A stretch of DNA of 64,000 bases, from positions 124,001-188,000 of the forward strand of contig NZ_CP059851.1 in assembly GCF_014117445.1 (NCBI RefSeq), in the 5' to 3' direction. Each line of letters begins with the position of its first letter. Position 1 is the stretch's first letter. Both the position numbers and the translations under genes were made by a program. Under the pieces are notes generated by a model, which had not been told where the DNA came from, made no database searches, and worked only from the letters and a program-made list of their open reading frames with translations. Source of the DNA: Sandaracinobacteroides saxicola (lineage in GTDB: Bacteria; Pseudomonadota; Alphaproteobacteria; Sphingomonadales; Sphingomonadaceae). Shown here in pieces: positions 33,950 through 42,343 of this stretch.

Positions 33950-35119
33950 ATGGAAACGCTCGATCTGACCCGCCAGGCGCCGCACGCGGTGCTGCCGCAG
34001 ACCACCGCCGAGGAGTTCGACCGGCAGGAGTTCGTGAAGAGCCTGAAACTGCACCTCGCCAGCAAGGTGAGCCTGGGCAACAAGGCGGCGTTCGAGGGCC
34101 GGGCCGCGCCGGCCTTCGCCCGGGCGCATGGCAAGCCGCCGGAAAGTCACCACGACATCCGCCGCGCGATGGCGGACGAACCCTATTTCAACTTCTGGAG
34201 CGCGTTGCAGCGCAACAGCCAGGAGATGATGTGGAAATCGGTGCAGATCCCGGTCGAACGCCAGCTGCCGGCGATCATCGAGGCCGGCAAGGCGGCGGCG
34301 GGCACCGGCACGCTGCGGCTGAACCCGGCGCTGGAAATCCCGCGCTATCACCGCAGCGTCGACATCCACTGCATGCCCGGCGGCTATCACAGCGAGTTCG
34401 CCGAGGACGACCTGGCGAACGGCGCGGTCTATGATCGCGCGGTCTATATCTATGCCATGGGCCGGATGGGACCGCTGAACAGCGACATCGGCGACACCAC
34501 CATCGCCGCCATCAAGGCGCGCTTCCCCGGGCTGAAGCCGCGCCGCATCCTGGACATGGGCTGCACCGTCGGCCATTCTACGCTGGGCTATTGCGATGCC
34601 TTTCCCGATGCCGAGGTCCATGCCATCGATGTCGGCGCGCCGGTGCTGCGCTATGCCCATGCCCGGGCGCGGTCGCTGGGCAAGACGGTGCATTTCAGCC
34701 AGCAGAATGCCGAGGCGACCGATTTCGAGGATGGTTTCTTCGACCTGATCGTCAGCCACATCCTGGTGCACGAGACCGGCCACCGGGCAATGCGCGCCAT
34801 CATGCGCGAATGCCACCGGCTGCTGAGCCCGGGCGGGGTGGTGGCGCATGCGGAAACGCCGCCCTATCGCGACCTGCCGGCCTATGACGCCTTCATGCTG
34901 GATTGGGACACGCGCAACAACAACGAGCCTTACTGGGGCGCATCGCACGAGATCGTGGCGGCGGAGATCGCGGCGGAGACCGGCTTCGATCCGGCCAAGG
35001 CGTTCGAACTCTATCAGCCGAGTGCCTTCGAGGCCGCGGAGGCGAAGCGCACCAAGGTGTTCCAGGGGGGTGATTTCGGCGGCGGCGGCGCCTGGTGGCT
35101 GTGGGGTGTGCAGAAATAG
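33950..35119 (+). CDS. SAM-dependent methyltransferase (class I) with long N-terminal domain
   Basis: The 389-residue protein has a class I methyltransferase core from about residue 195. Motif I is ILDMGCTVGHS (residues 200-210), the acidic end of strand 2 is VHAIDVG, and FDLIVSHILVHE and LLSPGGVVAHAE follow as motifs II-III. The N-terminal ~190 residues are not recognised and could form a substrate domain. ATG 33950 is preferred to GTG 33944 because AGGAGG at 33936-33941 is better spaced. It belongs to the TonB receptor operon of module B. It may be a demethylase-linked transferase or an O-methyltransferase; direction cannot be told. Confidence 0.8.
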   Translation: METLDLTRQAPHAVLPQTTAEEFDRQEFVKSLKLHLASKVSLGNKAAFEGRAAPAFARAHGKPPESHHDIRRAMADEPYFNFWSALQRNSQEMMWKSVQIPVERQLPAIIEAGKAAAGTGTLRLNPALEIPRYHRSVDIHCMPGGYHSEFAEDDLANGAVYDRAVYIYAMGRMGPLNSDIGDTTIAAIKARFPGLKPRRILDMGCTVGHSTLGYCDAFPDAEVHAIDVGAPVLRYAHARARSLGKTVHFSQQNAEATDFEDGFFDLIVSHILVHETGHRAMRAIMRECHRLLSPGGVVAHAETPPYRDLPAYDAFMLDWDTRNNNEPYWGASHEIVAAEIAAETGFDPAKAFELYQPSAFEAAEAKRTKVFQGGDFGGGGAWWLWGVQK

Positions 35120-35121
35120 CC

Positions 35122-35472
35122 ATGGGCATCGAGCTGCAGAAAAAGGCCCGCGGCGAGCGGCCGCGCTATTTCGCCGATCCGGCGATCGACAAGACGCTGG
35201 CGATCACGCTGGCGCTGGCCGGCGAGGTGGCGGTGCTGCGCGACCGGCTGGACAGCATCGAGCGCATCCTGGAATCGGGGGCGCCGCTGACCCGCGCCGC
35301 CATCGACGGCTTCGTGCCCGATGCCGCCATGCGGGCGGAGCGCGATGCCTGGCGCGACCGTTACCTGGATAATGTACTGCGCATCGTCCACCAGGAGCGC
35401 GAGGAGCTGGAGCAGCGGGCGGCGGAGGCGCAACCCTATGAGGCGGCGATCGAGCTGGTGGAGAAGGGGTAG
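35122..35472 (+). CDS. Small protein of unknown function
   Basis: The 116-residue protein is not recognised. Residues 25-50 (TLAITLALAGEVAVLRDRLDSIERILE) and 85-105 (RIVHQEREELEQRAAEA) look like amphipathic or coiled-coil helices, so it may be an accessory or oligomerising protein. It begins two bases after the methyltransferase stop and is the last gene of that operon. It ends five bases before the convergent iclR gene. Confidence 0.65.
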   Translation: MGIELQKKARGERPRYFADPAIDKTLAITLALAGEVAVLRDRLDSIERILESGAPLTRAAIDGFVPDAAMRAERDAWRDRYLDNVLRIVHQEREELEQRAAEAQPYEAAIELVEKG

Positions 35473-35477
35473 GCCCG

Positions 35478-36218
35478 TCAGTCCACCAGCGTGCGCGCGG
35501 AGGCGCGGCGCAGCAGGTCGACGATGACGTCCTGCCGCCGGGCGATGCGCTGGCTGAGCCCGGCGACGGCGAGCACCAGCGGTTCCGCGCTGTCCTCCTG
35601 CTGCAGGGCGACGGCGACCGCGCCGGCGTCGGGTGTCACCCGGTCATAGACGGCGGCATAGCCCTGCTTCTTGGTCTCCGCGATGGCACGCTCGGCCTCC
35701 GCCAGCAGCGCCGCGGTGATCGTCATGTCGCGGCGGGCCACCTCGCGCAGGATGACGGGGACGCGCGACGGCGGCATGCCGGCGAGGCAGGCGGTGCCGA
35801 CCGCGGTGCCCAGGATGGGAAAGCGCGTGTCCGAATCGAGTTGCAGCGCGATCGGCTGGGTGCCGGGCAGCACGCGCAGGCAGCGCATTTCCGTGCCGGC
35901 CAGCGCCGTCAGCGTGATGGTCTCGCCGGTGCTGGCCTGAAGCGCGCGCATCGTCGGCAGGATCTGCTCGTCGATCAGCAGTGGCGGCAGCCAGTCCGCC
36001 AGCGCCACCAGCCGGCGGGTGGGGAGATAGCTGAGCTCGACCGGGTGCAGCGACAGATAGCCCTGGGCGTGCAGGCTTTTCAGCAGCACCCCCAGGCTGG
36101 ACTTGGGGTAATCGAGCAGGCCGCAGAGCTGTGCCAGCGACAGGCGGCGCTGTTCGCGCGCGAACACCTCCATGATTTCGAAGGCGCGCGCCGCCGATTT
36201 GACCAGGCCATCAGACAT
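35478..36218 (-). CDS. IclR-family transcriptional regulator
   Basis: The 246-residue protein has an N-terminal winged helix (KSAARAFEIMEVFARE ... LSLAQLCGLLDYPKSSLGVLLKSLHAQGYL) and a C-terminal IclR effector domain (LTALAGTEMRCLRVLPG ... FPILGTAVGTACLAGM). IclR proteins often control aromatic or acyl-compound catabolism. It is the last gene of the module C minus-strand operon, 24 bases after the lipoyl gene, so it would be co-transcribed with the genes it controls. The repeated sequence at 42282-42320 is its most likely binding region. Confidence 0.9.
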   Translation of the reverse strand: MSDGLVKSAARAFEIMEVFAREQRRLSLAQLCGLLDYPKSSLGVLLKSLHAQGYLSLHPVELSYLPTRRLVALADWLPPLLIDEQILPTMRALQASTGETITLTALAGTEMRCLRVLPGTQPIALQLDSDTRFPILGTAVGTACLAGMPPSRVPVILREVARRDMTITAALLAEAERAIAETKKQGYAAVYDRVTPDAGAVAVALQQEDSAEPLVLAVAGLSQRIARRQDVIVDLLRRASARTLVD

Positions 36219-36242
36219 GGCGCGGGCATAGCCGGTGCCAGT

Positions 36243-36479
36243 TCAGGTCACAATCTCGGCAATCGGGGTGCCGATCCGCATGGTTTGCCCGATGGCGCCG
36301 AGGACGGTGATGGTGCCGGCAAACGGGCTTTCCACCTCGAAACTGCTTTTCTCGGTCTCGATCGAATAAAGTTTCTGGCCGACCGCGACCGTGTCGCCGG
36401 TGGCGACGAACCATTCGACCAGCGTGCCTTCCTGCATCGAGACCGCGAGCTTGGGGATTTTCAGCGTCATTTTCGGCAT
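36243..36479 (-). CDS. Stand-alone lipoyl/biotinyl domain protein
   Basis: The 78-residue protein is just one lipoyl-type domain. It has TLKIPKLAVSMQEGTLVEWF at the start, the lipoylation motif ETEKSSFEVE with Lys44, and GTPIAEIV at the end. A full E2 would carry a peripheral-subunit-binding and an acyltransferase domain after it; none is present here or next to it. It overlaps the fused E1 gene by one base (TGATG). It probably acts as a swinging arm for that E1, with E2/E3 supplied elsewhere, or serves a different carrier role. Confidence 0.87.
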   Translation of the reverse strand: MPKMTLKIPKLAVSMQEGTLVEWFVATGDTVAVGQKLYSIETEKSSFEVESPFAGTITVLGAIGQTMRIGTPIAEIVT

Positions 36480-38470
36480 CAGAGCAGGGCCCTTGCTTTC
36501 CGGACGATCCCGGCGGCGTCGGGAAAGTGCATGGATTCGAGGTTCTGGGCGAAGGGGATCGGCGTGTAGCGGGCGCCGAGGCGCGCGACCGGGGCCTTGA
36601 GCTGGCCCCAGAGGCTTTCCTGGAGCCGGGCGGCGAGCTCGGCGCCGAAGCCGCAGAACTCGACCGCAGCGTGCACGATCAGCGCCCGGCCGGTGCGCGC
36701 GACGGAGGCGCGGACCGTCTCGAAATCGAGCGGCACTAGGCTGCGCAGGTCGATCACCTCGGCCTCGATGCCGTCCGCGGCGAGCGTTTCGGCGGCGGCG
36801 AGCGCCTCCTGCATCGCCCAGCTGTAGCTGATGATGCTGAGGTCCCTGCCGGGGCGCGCGATGGCGGCCTTGCCCAGCGGCACGCGATAGGGCTGTTCGG
36901 GCACCGGACCGGGCACGAAATAGCAGCGCATCGCCTCGAGGATGATGACCGGGTCGGGATCGTCGACGGCGGCGAGCAGCATGCCCTTGGCGTCGTAGGC
37001 GTTGGATGGCGCGATGATCTTCAGGCCGGGGATATGCGCGAACCAAGCCTCCAGCGACTGGCTGTGCTGCGCGCCGAAGCTGCCGACCTTGCCGGCGGTC
37101 AGCATCCTGAGAACGATGGGCACGCTGGTGCGGCCCCCGGACATGTAACGCAGCTTGGCGGCATGGTTGGCGATCTGGTCCATGCATACCATGGCGAAAT
37201 CATTGATCATGATCTCGGCGATGGGTTTCAGGCCGGCGAGGCTGGCGCCGATGGCGGCGCCGACGATGGCCTGTTCGGAAATGGGGGTGCCGCGCACGCG
37301 GTCGCGGCCATATTTGGTGGACAGGCCATAGGTGGCCTTGACGATGCCGCCGGCGGGATCCTCGATATCCTCGCCCAGCAGGATCACGTCGGGATTTTCG
37401 GCGAGGGCCTGGTCCTGCGCCTCGTTGATGGCCTGGCCGAACATGATGCGCCGTGTTGTTTCGATGCGCGCCGGTTCGCTGGGCGCGGGGCCGGGGATTT
37501 CCGGGCTGTGCGTGGGGTCGGCGAAGATGTCGGTGGTCAGCTCATGCGCCCCCGGCGCCTGGGCGCTTTCGGCGAACGCCTGCGCGGCATCGACCTCGGC
37601 CATCACCCCTGCCTCCAGCGCGGCAAGGTCGGCGTCGGTCGCATGGCCATCGGCGATCAGGCGCGCGCGGAAGGTGATGACCGGCGCCTCGGCGCGGGCG
37701 GCCGCCAGCAGCGCGGCATCCATGTGCGCCTCCTCGCTGCCATAGCTGTGGCCCTGCAACCGGTGCGCGACGCATTCCAGCAGGGTCGGGCCGTCGCCGG
37801 CGCGGGCGCGGGCGATGGCGCGACCGGCGGCGGCGTGCAGCGCATAAGGGTCGGTGCCGTCGACCTTCTCCCCGGCCATGCCATAGGCGGCGGCGCGCGA
37901 CGCGATGTCCGGCGAGGCGGTCGAGCAGGCGAAGCTGGTGTATTCGGCGTAGAGGTTGTTCTGGCAGACGAACAGCAGCGGCAGCTTCCACAGGGCGGCA
38001 AGGTTCAGCGCCTCGTGCACGGCGCCGATGTTGGCCGCGCCGTCGCCGAAGCTGCACGTCACCACCCGCCCCGTGCCCTTCAGCTTCGCGGCGAGCGCCA
38101 GGCCGGTGGCGATGGGCGCGCCGGCGCCGACGATGCCGGTCGTCACCATCAGGCCGCTGGTGGGGTCGGAGAGGTGCATCGGACCGCCCTTGCCCTTCGA
38201 CGTGCCCGATTCGCGGCCATACATTTCCGCCATGATTTCGGTCAGCGGCGTGCCCTTGGCGACGATGTCGTGGATGCAGCGATAGGTGATGACGCTTTCA
38301 TCGTCGGGCTTCAGGTGGGTGGCGATGGTGGCCGGGATCGCCTCCTGCCCGCCGCAGGGATAATATTGGAATTGCAGGTCGCCCGCCGCCAGGCCCTGCT
38401 GGATGCGCTGGTCGGTGCGGTGGATGCGCACCATGGTGCGATAGATGGCGATGGCGGTCTGCGAATCCAT
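36479..38470 (-). CDS. Fused alpha-beta thiamine-diphosphate dehydrogenase E1 (2-oxoacid/acetoin type)
   Basis: The 663-residue protein fuses E1 alpha and beta. The alpha part (1-~320) has the ThDP motif GDGAANIGAVHEALNLAALW from residue 142 with NN at 171-172, plus SKGKGGPMHL as in acetoin and branched-chain dehydrogenases. The beta part (~345-663) has NPDVILLGEDIEDPAGG, GTPISEQAIVGAAIGASLAGLKP and the transketolase C-terminal domain. Product and substrate are not readable from sequence; acetoin or a branched 2-oxoacid are options. It sits between a tandem DUF1330 gene and the lipoyl gene in the module C operon. Confidence 0.88.
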   Translation of the reverse strand: MDSQTAIAIYRTMVRIHRTDQRIQQGLAAGDLQFQYYPCGGQEAIPATIATHLKPDDESVITYRCIHDIVAKGTPLTEIMAEMYGRESGTSKGKGGPMHLSDPTSGLMVTTGIVGAGAPIATGLALAAKLKGTGRVVTCSFGDGAANIGAVHEALNLAALWKLPLLFVCQNNLYAEYTSFACSTASPDIASRAAAYGMAGEKVDGTDPYALHAAAGRAIARARAGDGPTLLECVAHRLQGHSYGSEEAHMDAALLAAARAEAPVITFRARLIADGHATDADLAALEAGVMAEVDAAQAFAESAQAPGAHELTTDIFADPTHSPEIPGPAPSEPARIETTRRIMFGQAINEAQDQALAENPDVILLGEDIEDPAGGIVKATYGLSTKYGRDRVRGTPISEQAIVGAAIGASLAGLKPIAEIMINDFAMVCMDQIANHAAKLRYMSGGRTSVPIVLRMLTAGKVGSFGAQHSQSLEAWFAHIPGLKIIAPSNAYDAKGMLLAAVDDPDPVIILEAMRCYFVPGPVPEQPYRVPLGKAAIARPGRDLSIISYSWAMQEALAAAETLAADGIEAEVIDLRSLVPLDFETVRASVARTGRALIVHAAVEFCGFGAELAARLQESLWGQLKAPVARLGARYTPIPFAQNLESMHFPDAAGIVRKARALL

Positions 38471-38481
38471 GTGCGTCTCCG

Positions 38482-39126
38482 TCAGCCGGCGATGCCGGCG
38501 GTCAGTTGAACCTCGAAATCGCCCTTGCCGGTCCGGATGGGGATGGCGACCGTCTGATAGCGTTCCGAGAACCAGAAATCCTGCGCCGCGGCGATGTCGG
38601 GCCAGCGGCTGATGGCGAGGATGCCCCAGCCCCAATTCCCGTGCAGCACGCGGACGCTGCCGCCGAGTTCGAACAGCGGGTAATAGCCGCCGCGTTCGCG
38701 CAGCATCGGCAGGATCACGTCGCGATAGGCGTCCATGGCGGCTTCGTCATGGCCGGTGCCCTCGATCAGCATATAGGCGCGGGGGCGGTCCGACGCCGGC
38801 ACGGTGACCGTGGCGATGGTCGGCACCGGATGGCCGGGCCAGCCCTCCCACGCCAGCCCCGCCGCGCCCAGCACCTGCGCGCCGGCGGGAAGGCCGGCCG
38901 CGAGCGCGGCGGCGCCGGCCCAAAAGGCGTCGAGATCGGGCGCCCAGGCAAAGCGCGCGATCAGCAGCGAGGTGTGGATCGTGCCCGGTTCCAGCACGTC
39001 CACGGCACCAGCCTCGCTGGCGGCGAGGATGGTGCCGCGCGCGGCCTCGATGGTTGCGACCCAGGAGGCATGATCGATCGGGGACGGCGATTTCAGGATG
39101 AGGAAGGAAGGGGCAAGGCCGGTCAT
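38482..39126 (-). CDS. Tandem DUF1330 protein
   Basis: The 214-residue protein looks like two DUF1330 (dimeric alpha-beta barrel-like) domains. The second, about 117-210, is clear: AYMLIEGTGHDEAAMDAYRD, RGGYYPLFELGGSVRVLHGNW, ISRWPDIAAAQDFWFSERYQ. The first, about 7-105, is weaker. The function of DUF1330 is unknown; related barrels bind or isomerise small aromatic or quinone compounds. It lies 11 bases upstream of the E1 gene and 7 bases downstream of the hydrolase gene in the same operon. Confidence 0.72.
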   Translation of the reverse strand: MTGLAPSFLILKSPSPIDHASWVATIEAARGTILAASEAGAVDVLEPGTIHTSLLIARFAWAPDLDAFWAGAAALAAGLPAGAQVLGAAGLAWEGWPGHPVPTIATVTVPASDRPRAYMLIEGTGHDEAAMDAYRDVILPMLRERGGYYPLFELGGSVRVLHGNWGWGILAISRWPDIAAAQDFWFSERYQTVAIPIRTGKGDFEVQLTAGIAG

Positions 39127-39133
39127 GGTATCC

Positions 39134-39952
39134 TCAATGTCTGGCCGCGAAATCGCCGAGGGCGGTGTTGAAGCCGGCGGGATCATCCCAGAAGGGGCTG
39201 TGGCCGGCGTCTGGCAATTCCACCAGCGTGGCGTCGGGGATGCGTTCCGCCATCCAGCGGCCGACCTCGCCGGGCATCACCGGGTTGTTGCGGCGGCCGT
39301 AGATCAGGAGGGTCGGCAGGCTGATGCCGGCGAGCATGGCGCGGCTGTCGGGCTTCACCATGTCGTCGATCAGGTCGGCGACCGCGTCGGTCGGGGTCAG
39401 CCAGGTCTGGCGGGTCATCTCCGCCAGCGTGTCCGCGTCGGGGGTCGTGGCGAAGCAGCCGAGCAGGAAACCGCCGAGCGCGGCGGTGCGGTCGGCGCGG
39501 ACGCCGGCGGCGAAACCCGCACCGGCTTCGGGCGGGAAATCGCCGAAGGTCGGATGCGCCCAGCCCTCGGCATTGGTGAGCCGCGGCGTCATCTCGGACA
39601 GCCACAGGCTGCGCAGGCGGCCGGCGCCGTGGCGTTGCAGATAGTCGAGCACCACCATGCCGCCGAAGGCAACGCCGCCCAGGCAGAGGTCGTGCAGGTC
39701 GAGCGCGGCGATGACATGGGCGAGGTCGTCGGCGCACTGCGCGATGCTGTGGCCGTGGCTGCCCTTGCCGGACAGGCCCTGGCCGCGCAGGTCGAGCGTG
39801 ATGACGCGGTGCCGCGCAGCGAGCGCCTCGAGATTCTTCTGCCAGAAATAGCCGGCGGGAAATTGCAGCCCCTGGAGCAGCAGCAGCGGCCGCCCCTGGC
39901 CGCGGTCGTCGATCCACAGCGGCACGCCATCGGGCAGCGTCAGCGTGCCCAT
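39134..39952 (-). CDS. Alpha/beta hydrolase-fold protein without catalytic Ser
   Basis: The 272-residue alpha/beta fold protein has LLLLQGLQFPAGYFWQKN near residue 24 and ITLDLRGQGLSGKG near 51. The nucleophile elbow at 93-97 reads Gly-Val-Ala-Phe-Gly: Ala95 replaces Ser (codon GCC, plus-strand 39668-39670). The acid loop reads YGRRNNPVMPGE with Asn where Asp is usual. The His loop DAGHSPFW is kept. A standard triad is therefore absent. It overlaps the TonB receptor stop by one base and is followed by the DUF1330 gene after seven bases, in the module C minus operon. Confidence 0.8.
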   Translation of the reverse strand: MGTLTLPDGVPLWIDDRGQGRPLLLLQGLQFPAGYFWQKNLEALAARHRVITLDLRGQGLSGKGSHGHSIAQCADDLAHVIAALDLHDLCLGGVAFGGMVVLDYLQRHGAGRLRSLWLSEMTPRLTNAEGWAHPTFGDFPPEAGAGFAAGVRADRTAALGGFLLGCFATTPDADTLAEMTRQTWLTPTDAVADLIDDMVKPDSRAMLAGISLPTLLIYGRRNNPVMPGEVGRWMAERIPDATLVELPDAGHSPFWDDPAGFNTALGDFAARH

Positions 39953-42192
39953 CAGAATTTCACCGACGCGCGCACGCCATAGGTGCGCGGCGGCGCGACA
40001 TAGGCCTGCCCCACCAGCTGCGGGTTGAAGGCGCCGGATTCGAGCACTTCGGTGAAATAGGTCTCGTTGGTGAGGTTCTGCACAAAGCCGCCGAGCGAGA
40101 AACGGTCGTTCGCCGACGTCCAGGTGAGCGAGGCGTTGGCGGTGACGGTGCCGCCCTGCGCGATCAGCGGCCGGTTGAACTGGGTGAAGAACATGTCGGA
40201 CTGGTGGCGCAGGTCGCCGCGCAGGTTGACCTTGCCGGCATCGCCCAGCTCGGCGGTGTAATCGACGAAGGCGGTCAGCACCCATTGCGGGGCGCGCGGC
40301 AGGCGGTTGCCCTTGAGGTCGATGGGATTGGCGGCGTCGCAGCCGGGGCTGACCGGCGCGGTCGGCTGCGTCGGATCCCCGGTGCAGAATTTGCGGTATT
40401 TGGTGTCGAGATAGGCGAGCGTGCCGCCGACCTGCAACCCTTCCGTCGGGCGCGCGGTGAACTCCGCCTCGGCCCCCCAGATGCGGCTGCTGGCGGCGTT
40501 GGTCAGCACCGATTGCAGGTTGACGATCTGGCCGACCTGCTGGTTCGTGTAGTCATAGTAGAAGCCGTTGGCGTTCAGCGTGAATTTCCGGTCGGCGGTC
40601 TGCAGTTTCACGCCGGCCTCATAGGCCCAGACCTTTTCCGGCTCGAACGCCGGCTGCACCGCCAGCAGGTTGAAGCCGCCCGACTTGAACCCGCGCGTCA
40701 CCGAGGCGTAGAGGTTGGTGCTGTCCGACGCCTCATAGGCAATCACGAAGCGCGGGGTGAAGGCGTTGAAGTCCCGGTCGAGGCTGGGCGTGCGCACGAA
40801 CGGCGCCCCGAAGTTGATCTCGTAGCGATAGGTGGATTTGCGGTTCTCGTGGCTGTAGCGGCCGCCGATGGTGAGCTTCAGCCGGTCGGTGGCCTGCCAG
40901 CGCACTTCGCCATAGCCGGCGAGCGCGCTGGTCTTGGCGGTGCCGTCGATGGCGATGTAGAAGGGCAGGCCGGCGCCGAAGGTGAAGGGAAGGGCGATGA
41001 AACTGTCGCCGGTCTCCCGGAAATAAAAGCCGCCGAGCAGCCATTGCAGCGGGCCGTCGCCCTTCGAGCTCAGTTGCAGTTCCTGGCTCCACTGCTCGTT
41101 GCGGTCCTGCTGGATATAGTTGACGTAGAAGGTGTCGGCGCCGTCGCCGTCGTTGAACCAGTTGAAGCGCGTCTTGCGATAGCCGGTGATGGAGGCGACA
41201 TCGACGCCACCGGCATCATAGCCCAGGTGAAGCGCCACACCGGTCTGCCGGGTCAGGAAAAAGTCGCTGCGCTTGCTGCCGACGCCGCGGGTGAAGCCGG
41301 GGATCGCCGGTTCGAACCCCTGGTTGACGGTGCGCAGGTTGCCCGGCGCGAAGGCGGTTGCGCCGCCGCCGAAATCGGCGTTGGGCAGGGCGCCGGGCCG
41401 GTTCAGATATTTGTAGGCGGGAAGGTTGGACCGGTCCTCCAGATGCTCGACCGAAAGGCGCGCGGTGAACGGCCCGCCATCGTCATAGCCCAGCTGGCCC
41501 CGCACCGCCCAGACATCCTTGCTGTCGAGGTCGCCGAAGCCGCGTGACCGGGCGTTGGCGTTGGTGTTGGTGGTGAAGCCGTCGCGCCAGCTGCCCAGCG
41601 CCGCGACGCGCAGCGCCCAGCCGCCGCCCAGCGGCGCATTGATGTGGCCATCAACCCGGACCGCGTTGTAATTGCCATATTCGCCGGTCAGGTGGGCGCT
41701 GAAACGGTCGGCATCGGGGGCGTTCGGAATGACGTTGATGACGCCCCCGGTGGCATTCCGGCCATAGAGCGTGCCCTGGGGTCCGCGCAGCACCTCCACC
41801 CGGTTGATGTCGAACAGGTCGAACAGGCCGGCGGCCGCGCGCGCGACATAGACGCCATCGCTGTGGACGGCGACGCCGGGGTCGCCGGCGATGGTGTAAT
41901 TCTCGTTGCCGATGCCGCGGATGCTGATCTTGCCCACGACGCTGCGCTGCACCAGCAGGCCCGGCGTCAGGTCGGAGAGTTGTTCGGTGCCGCGGATGCC
42001 GGCGGCCTCCAGCGTGCTGCCGGACAGGGCGGTGATCGAGATGGGCACATCCTGAACCGAGGCCGCCCGCCGTTCCGCGGTGACGATGATCTCGTCATCG
42101 GCCGGGGCGGTCGCCGTCTGGGCCAGCAGGGGCGCCGCCAAGGCGGCGCAGCCGAGCAATGCGATGCGAATCGGGCGGTAGAAACGGGTCAT
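39952..42192 (-). CDS. TonB-dependent outer-membrane receptor (module C, minus operon)
   Basis: The 746-residue receptor has a signal peptide (ending LAAPLLAQ), DEIIVTAERRAASVQDVPISI as plug start, and VEVLRGPQGTLYGRNATGGVINV as plug motif. The barrel ends GVRASVKF with terminal Phe. ATG 42192 is chosen because GGGAGG lies six bases upstream; the frame continues to 42258 without a ribosome binding site. It is first in the minus-strand operon of module C and is divergent from the amidohydrolase operon. Confidence 0.92.
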   Translation of the reverse strand: MTRFYRPIRIALLGCAALAAPLLAQTATAPADDEIIVTAERRAASVQDVPISITALSGSTLEAAGIRGTEQLSDLTPGLLVQRSVVGKISIRGIGNENYTIAGDPGVAVHSDGVYVARAAAGLFDLFDINRVEVLRGPQGTLYGRNATGGVINVIPNAPDADRFSAHLTGEYGNYNAVRVDGHINAPLGGGWALRVAALGSWRDGFTTNTNANARSRGFGDLDSKDVWAVRGQLGYDDGGPFTARLSVEHLEDRSNLPAYKYLNRPGALPNADFGGGATAFAPGNLRTVNQGFEPAIPGFTRGVGSKRSDFFLTRQTGVALHLGYDAGGVDVASITGYRKTRFNWFNDGDGADTFYVNYIQQDRNEQWSQELQLSSKGDGPLQWLLGGFYFRETGDSFIALPFTFGAGLPFYIAIDGTAKTSALAGYGEVRWQATDRLKLTIGGRYSHENRKSTYRYEINFGAPFVRTPSLDRDFNAFTPRFVIAYEASDSTNLYASVTRGFKSGGFNLLAVQPAFEPEKVWAYEAGVKLQTADRKFTLNANGFYYDYTNQQVGQIVNLQSVLTNAASSRIWGAEAEFTARPTEGLQVGGTLAYLDTKYRKFCTGDPTQPTAPVSPGCDAANPIDLKGNRLPRAPQWVLTAFVDYTAELGDAGKVNLRGDLRHQSDMFFTQFNRPLIAQGGTVTANASLTWTSANDRFSLGGFVQNLTNETYFTEVLESGAFNPQLVGQAYVAPPRTYGVRASVKF

Positions 42193-42281
42193 CCATGGCC
42201 TCCCTGACCAGCGGCGCCGGATGCAGTTCCCGGTCTGCCATCGGCGGCAACCTGTCACAGGCCAGGGGGCGCGTCAAGTCT

Positions 42282-42320
42282 TGTCCATGAACATATTGAC
42301 AGCATCCACAGATATGGACA
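42282..42320. promoter_or_regulatory. Divergent control region with repeated operator-like half-sites
   Basis: TGTCCAT (42282-42288) and ATGGACA (42314-42320) form an inverted repeat. ATATTGACA (42293-42301) and ATATGGACA (42312-42320) form a direct repeat 19 bases apart. The stretch is AT-rich against its surroundings and lies in the 151-bp gap between two long divergent operons. TTGACA at 42296-42301 could be a -35 hexamer for the plus operon, though no good -10 is seen. The local IclR protein is the likely binder; this is inferred from position. Confidence 0.65.
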
Positions 42321-42343
42321 CATTGCAGGAAAGGGAGACGTTT

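Noticed and set aside
42221-42343. Upstream ATG starts for the amidohydrolase
   Set aside because: They would translate the inverted and direct repeats of the control region. GTG 42344 has a good ribosome binding site and begins the first barrel strand.
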